A stretch of 64,000 bases of DNA from positions 248,001 to 312,000 of the forward strand of contig QEUM01000001.1 in the NCBI GenBank assembly GCA_003577165.1, in the 5' to 3' direction. A program made the translations under genes and the position numbers. This document shows, in pieces, positions 61,028-64,000 of this stretch. The DNA comes from Armatimonadota bacterium. GTDB taxonomy: Bacteria; Armatimonadota; Fimbriimonadia; Fimbriimonadales; ATM1. The notes under the pieces were generated by a model. It did not search any database. It saw only the letters and a list, made by a program, of their open reading frames with translations, and was not told the origin of the DNA. Within the stretch, counting starts at the first letter, position 1, and every line of letters starts with the position of its first letter.

Positions 61028-61852
61028 ATGGAAGAAACCACGGCTGAGTACTCCCGCGAAGACCTGATTGTTGAAGAGCCGCTACGCGTCGTGCCTCGTG
61101 TGTCGATCGCCTGCAAAACCGATCTCGGCCGCGTTCGGGAAAACAACGAGGACAAATTCGAGTTCTTCATTCCCGAGTCGGACGCGCTGCTTGCCTCGAA
61201 AGGAATGGTGTTCGTTCTATGCGACGGCATGGGAGGGCACGCTGCCGGCCAGATCGCGAGCGAACTCACCTGCAAGACTTTCATCGACGTGTATCTCCAT
61301 CACTCTTCGCCGGATCCGTCCCGGGCCGCCCGGGAAGCGGCGAGAGCGGCGAATCGGTTCGTGCTCGACGTGGCAAGGCAAGTTCCGGGACGCCATGGCA
61401 TGGGCACGACCCTCTCCGCCTTGATTCTCTGCCAGGACAAGGGAATCTTGACGCAAGTCGGCGACTCTCGCATTTATCGGTTGCGCGAAGAGCGCCTTGA
61501 GCAGCTGACGTGTGACCACACCTTTGTCGAGGAACAGGTTCGCGCAGGCACGCTCACTCCTAAGCAGGCGGAAAGCCATCCGTACGCCCACGTGCTCACG
61601 AGAGCCATCGGCGCGGACGACTCCGTCGAGCCCGATGTTGAGATCTTTGACCTGATGCAGAACGACGTGTTCTTGCTCTGTTCGGATGGGCTAACGAATC
61701 ACGTCCAGGATGACGAAATCGCGCAGGCTTTGACGCTTCCGCCGTCCGAAGCGGCCTGGAAGTTGGTCGGCTCGGCTCTTATCGGGGGGGGACAAGACAA
61801 CTGCACCGTCTTAGTCGTTCGCGTGGATAGCCTCGAGCGTCGCGAAGGCTAA
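61028..61852 (+). CDS. PP2C-type serine/threonine protein phosphatase
   Basis: The 274-residue phosphatase has all PP2C motifs: VRENNEDKFEFF, FVLCDGMGGHAAGQ, HGMGTTLSALIL, QVGDSRIYRL, LLCSDGLTNHV and GGGQDNCTVLVV. The Asp residues bind two metal ions. It probably removes the phosphates read by the FHA protein encoded one base upstream. A PknB-like kinase would be expected but is not in the window. No membrane segment is seen. Confidence 0.95.
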   Translation: MEETTAEYSREDLIVEEPLRVVPRVSIACKTDLGRVRENNEDKFEFFIPESDALLASKGMVFVLCDGMGGHAAGQIASELTCKTFIDVYLHHSSPDPSRAAREAARAANRFVLDVARQVPGRHGMGTTLSALILCQDKGILTQVGDSRIYRLREERLEQLTCDHTFVEEQVRAGTLTPKQAESHPYAHVLTRAIGADDSVEPDVEIFDLMQNDVFLLCSDGLTNHVQDDEIAQALTLPPSEAAWKLVGSALIGGGQDNCTVLVVRVDSLERREG

Positions 61853-62727
61853 CACTCCCTTCGAATCGCGCGCTTCGCGAAGTTGCGAAGGGCCTCCGCC
61901 TTTTCACCAAAAGGTCCCGCGACCTTCATCGCTAAGTCGAGTATCCGTTCTGCCTCCCCGCGCGCTTCCTCAAGCCCGAGAATCGAAACGTAGGTCGCCT
62001 TCATTTTCGTTCTGTCCGACATTGCGTTCTTTCCCATCATCGAGGCATCGCCTTCTTCATCGAGAACGTCGTCCCAAATCTGGAACGCCAAACCCACCAA
62101 CTGGCCGAATTCGAAGAGGGCGCGCTGCTGTTCTTCTGCTGCGCCAGCGCAAGCGCCGCCCATCGCGCAGCTGGCTCCCACCAATGCTCCCGTCTTCCTC
62201 TCGTGGATTCCCCGAAGGTCGGATGGATCGAGGGCGCTGTTCTCGGCTTCGATGTCCATCGTCTGGCCGCCGACCATCCCTTTGGTGCCCGATGCTTCAG
62301 AGAGCCACTGGAGGCACCGAGTCGTCACGCTGGGCGGAGCCTCCATCCGGGCGAGCACCTCGAAGGCGAGCGCAAACAGCGCGTCGCCGGCCAACAGGGC
62401 CAGCCCCTCCCCGAAGACTCGATGGCACGTGGGCTTGCCCCTCCTCAGTGCGTCGTCATCCATTGAAGGCAGATCATCGTGGACGAGGGAAAAGCAGTGA
62501 ACCAACTCGGCCGCACACGCCGGATCTAAGGCTTGGTCTACGGACCCGCCCGTCGCGACCGAAGACGCGATGCAGACGAGGGCTCGAAACCGTTTGCCAC
62601 CCCCCAGCACCGAATACCGCATCGCTTCGTGCAGTCGGGTGGGCGGCTCCTCCGACGCTGGCAGCACCTGATCGAGCCGCGCCTCGATCAGATTGCGGAG
62701 TTGCTGTTCGCCAGGATATGGGAACAC
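61849..62727 (-). CDS. Short-chain polyprenyl diphosphate synthase (farnesyl/geranylgeranyl type)
   Basis: The 292-residue enzyme makes prenyl diphosphates from IPP. The first Asp-rich motif is HDDLPSMDDDALRRGKPTCH, the second IWDDVLDEEGD, with GGKRFRAL and GGQTMDIEAE between. The insertion within the first motif (DDLPSMDD) is typical of bacterial IspA and GGPP synthases, so a C15-C20 product is likely. The start is a GTG with TAAACT seven bases before it. It converges on the PP2C gene with a four-base overlap. Confidence 0.93.
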   Translation of the reverse strand: MFPYPGEQQLRNLIEARLDQVLPASEEPPTRLHEAMRYSVLGGGKRFRALVCIASSVATGGSVDQALDPACAAELVHCFSLVHDDLPSMDDDALRRGKPTCHRVFGEGLALLAGDALFALAFEVLARMEAPPSVTTRCLQWLSEASGTKGMVGGQTMDIEAENSALDPSDLRGIHERKTGALVGASCAMGGACAGAAEEQQRALFEFGQLVGLAFQIWDDVLDEEGDASMMGKNAMSDRTKMKATYVSILGLEEARGEAERILDLAMKVAGPFGEKAEALRNFAKRAIRREC

Positions 62728-62734
62728 AGTCCCG

Positions 62735-62740
62735 AGTTTA
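62735..62740 (-). promoter_or_regulatory. -10 box placed for a leaderless prenyl synthase transcript
   Basis: On the minus strand TAAACT ends seven bases before the GTG at 62727. No Shine-Dalgarno sequence is present. Confidence 0.45.
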
Positions 62741-62798
62741 GCGCGGAGGCGGCGAAGTTGATGGAAATCGAACAGTGCTGGGCTATAGTAAAGATGGC

Positions 62799-64000
62799 AT
62801 GGCTACCATTCGCCCCTTCCGCGGCCTTCGCTTCACCCCTGCCGCGGGCCGCCTCGAAGCTCTGGTCGCTCCACCATATGACGTCATCACTCCCGAAGAG
62901 CGCGAAGCCCTGGGAGCGCAATCGGAGCACAACGTCACCTGGCTGACGCTCCCTGAGCAACTGCCGGACGATCGGAGCAAGTTCGTCAAGTACGGACGCA
63001 GCGCCTCGAGGCTCGCGGAGTGGCGCAGAGAGGGGGCGCTGCAGCCGGAACCTACGCCCGCCTTCTATCGCTATTCGCAGACGTTCAATAACCCCGTTAC
63101 CGGGCAGCAGCACACTCGCAGTGCCCTCGTCTGCCTCCTCAAGTTGGAGCCTTACGAAAAAGGGATCGTGCTTCCGCATGAACAGACCTTCCCAAAACAC
63201 AAGGAGGACCGCCTCCGCCTGCTTGAGGCCACGCGGGCGCAATTGGAATCGATCTTTGGTTTGTATCAGGACGAGTTAGCGCGCGTCGAACACGCAATTT
63301 CCAGAGCGCATTTCGACGAAGCGGTCAGCGTCACCACCGACGATGGGATTCAACATCGCCTCGATGTTTGCACTCATCCCGAAGACGTGGCCTCGATCGC
63401 CGCTGCTATGGAGCGCGAGCGAGTTTGGATCGCGGACGGTCATCATCGTTACGAAACGGCGCTCGCCTTTCGGGAGGCTGCGGGCCCCCACGACGGCTTG
63501 ATCGCAGAAGACTTCATGCTGATCTCCCTTTCGTCCATGTCCGACCCGGGCCTTGTTCTTCTGCCGACTCACCGAATCATCACGAGGTGGAACATTCCGT
63601 TCGCACAGGTGGAGAACCGACTCCAACGGTACTTCAACGTGAGAAAGGTCGCAAATGACGACCTTCCCGAGGCAGTGATGTCCGCTGCTGCGTCAGATTG
63701 CAGGGCGTTCGGGATCGCGCTTCCTGGCAACATCGGGTTTTTCGCCACGCTGGCGAGTCCGCGCGATGCGCTTTCATTGTCGGACGCCTTGGGAAGCGAC
63801 CGTCTCAAGATGCTCGATGTCTCGATCCTGCACGACGTTCTGCTCAAGCGGGCATTCGAAATCGAGGGCCTCGAGCGCATCGAATACACGCGGAACGCGG
63901 CAGAAGCCCTCGCGAGGGTTAAGGAGAGCACGGACGTCGCCGCCGTGATTACAAATCCGCCCTCCGTCGAGGATATGCGCCTGATAGCGGAGGCGGGCGA
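62799..64000 (+). CDS. DUF1015 family protein (3' end beyond the window)
   Basis: The first 400 residues belong to DUF1015, a conserved family of unknown function often found near amino-acid genes. The N-terminus reads ATIRPFRGLRFTP and VAPPYDVITPEER. The central signature IADGHHRYETALAF, with its paired His, suggests a metal or phosphate site. TATAGT lies nine bases before the ATG, so the leader, if any, is very short. The gene runs off the right edge with no stop. Confidence 0.92.
   Translation, partial: MATIRPFRGLRFTPAAGRLEALVAPPYDVITPEEREALGAQSEHNVTWLTLPEQLPDDRSKFVKYGRSASRLAEWRREGALQPEPTPAFYRYSQTFNNPVTGQQHTRSALVCLLKLEPYEKGIVLPHEQTFPKHKEDRLRLLEATRAQLESIFGLYQDELARVEHAISRAHFDEAVSVTTDDGIQHRLDVCTHPEDVASIAAAMERERVWIADGHHRYETALAFREAAGPHDGLIAEDFMLISLSSMSDPGLVLLPTHRIITRWNIPFAQVENRLQRYFNVRKVANDDLPEAVMSAAASDCRAFGIALPGNIGFFATLASPRDALSLSDALGSDRLKMLDVSILHDVLLKRAFEIEGLERIEYTRNAAEALARVKESTDVAAVITNPPSVEDMRLIAEAG

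Noticed and set aside
1-64000. Many runs of 7-9 G or C inside genes, as possible phase-variation tracts
   Set aside because: Their number is about what base composition predicts, and they mostly lie in glycine or proline codons of housekeeping genes.
1-64000. CRISPR arrays, insertion sequences, prophage or attachment sites
   Set aside because: I saw no direct repeat arrays, transposase or integrase, and the two tRNA genes have no repeated 3' ends nearby.

Overview
The window is ordinary bacterial chromosome: GC-rich, densely packed, with genes in many short operons on both strands and several four-base start/stop overlaps. No gap between genes exceeds 300 bases, and I see no phage, transposon, plasmid or CRISPR element. 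The combination of a flagellar operon, type IV pilus/type II secretion genes, PEP-CTERM surface proteins, ThyX, SpoIIM-like protein and a SelD selenoprotein suggests a Gram-negative-type environmental bacterium. My best guess is Armatimonadota (Fimbriimonadia-like), but nothing here proves the phylum.

Left part (1-12.2 kb): lysS (cut by the left edge) and greA face away from an eleven-gene flagellar operon, flgB-flgC-fliE-fliF-fliG-fliH-fliI-fliJ-transglycosylase-motE-like-flhA. It covers the proximal rod, MS ring, rotor, export ATPase and export gate. A convergent RpoD-like sigma factor closes it.

Next (12.4-29.9 kb): a SpoIIM-like membrane protein; speD (with an unusual membrane anchor) and speE; a PEP-CTERM trypsin-like protease; two conserved membrane proteins followed by an ArgC-like protein without its NADP domain; a CBS protein; a secreted NPCBM protein with a PAP2 phosphatase; queF; pcm and a diguanylate cyclase; pilC; a sigma factor fused to a degenerate GGDEF domain behind a three-hairpin leader; selD with an in-frame UGA; and a second PEP-CTERM protein.

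Middle (30-42.6 kb): thyX, an HNH endonuclease, lspA-ileS, pheA, a secreted protein of unknown function, a divergent SDR, tRNA-Phe and tRNA-Asp, a MATE-like transporter, arginase and argS.

Right part (42.6-64 kb): an operon of alpha-mannosidase, a small membrane protein, sbcD and sbcC; a DprA-like protein; secreted proteins; a DUF192 lipoprotein with an M20 peptidase; a four-gene ABC-2 exporter cluster; a TPR protein; a Gfo/Idh/MocA oxidoreductase; a twin-FHA protein with a PP2C phosphatase; a prenyl synthase; and a DUF1015 protein cut by the right edge.

The strongest unusual signals are: (1) selD read through a UGA at the catalytic position with a hairpin just after it; (2) a SigB/F-type sigma factor fused to an inactive-looking GGDEF domain; (3) its leader, with three consecutive hairpins each presenting GGA in the loop, as CsrA targets do; (4) repeated -10-like hexamers 6-8 bases before start codons, suggesting common leaderless transcripts; (5) a truncated ArgC-like protein in a membrane operon; (6) a membrane-anchored SpeD; and (7) IleRS with HTGT in place of HIGH.
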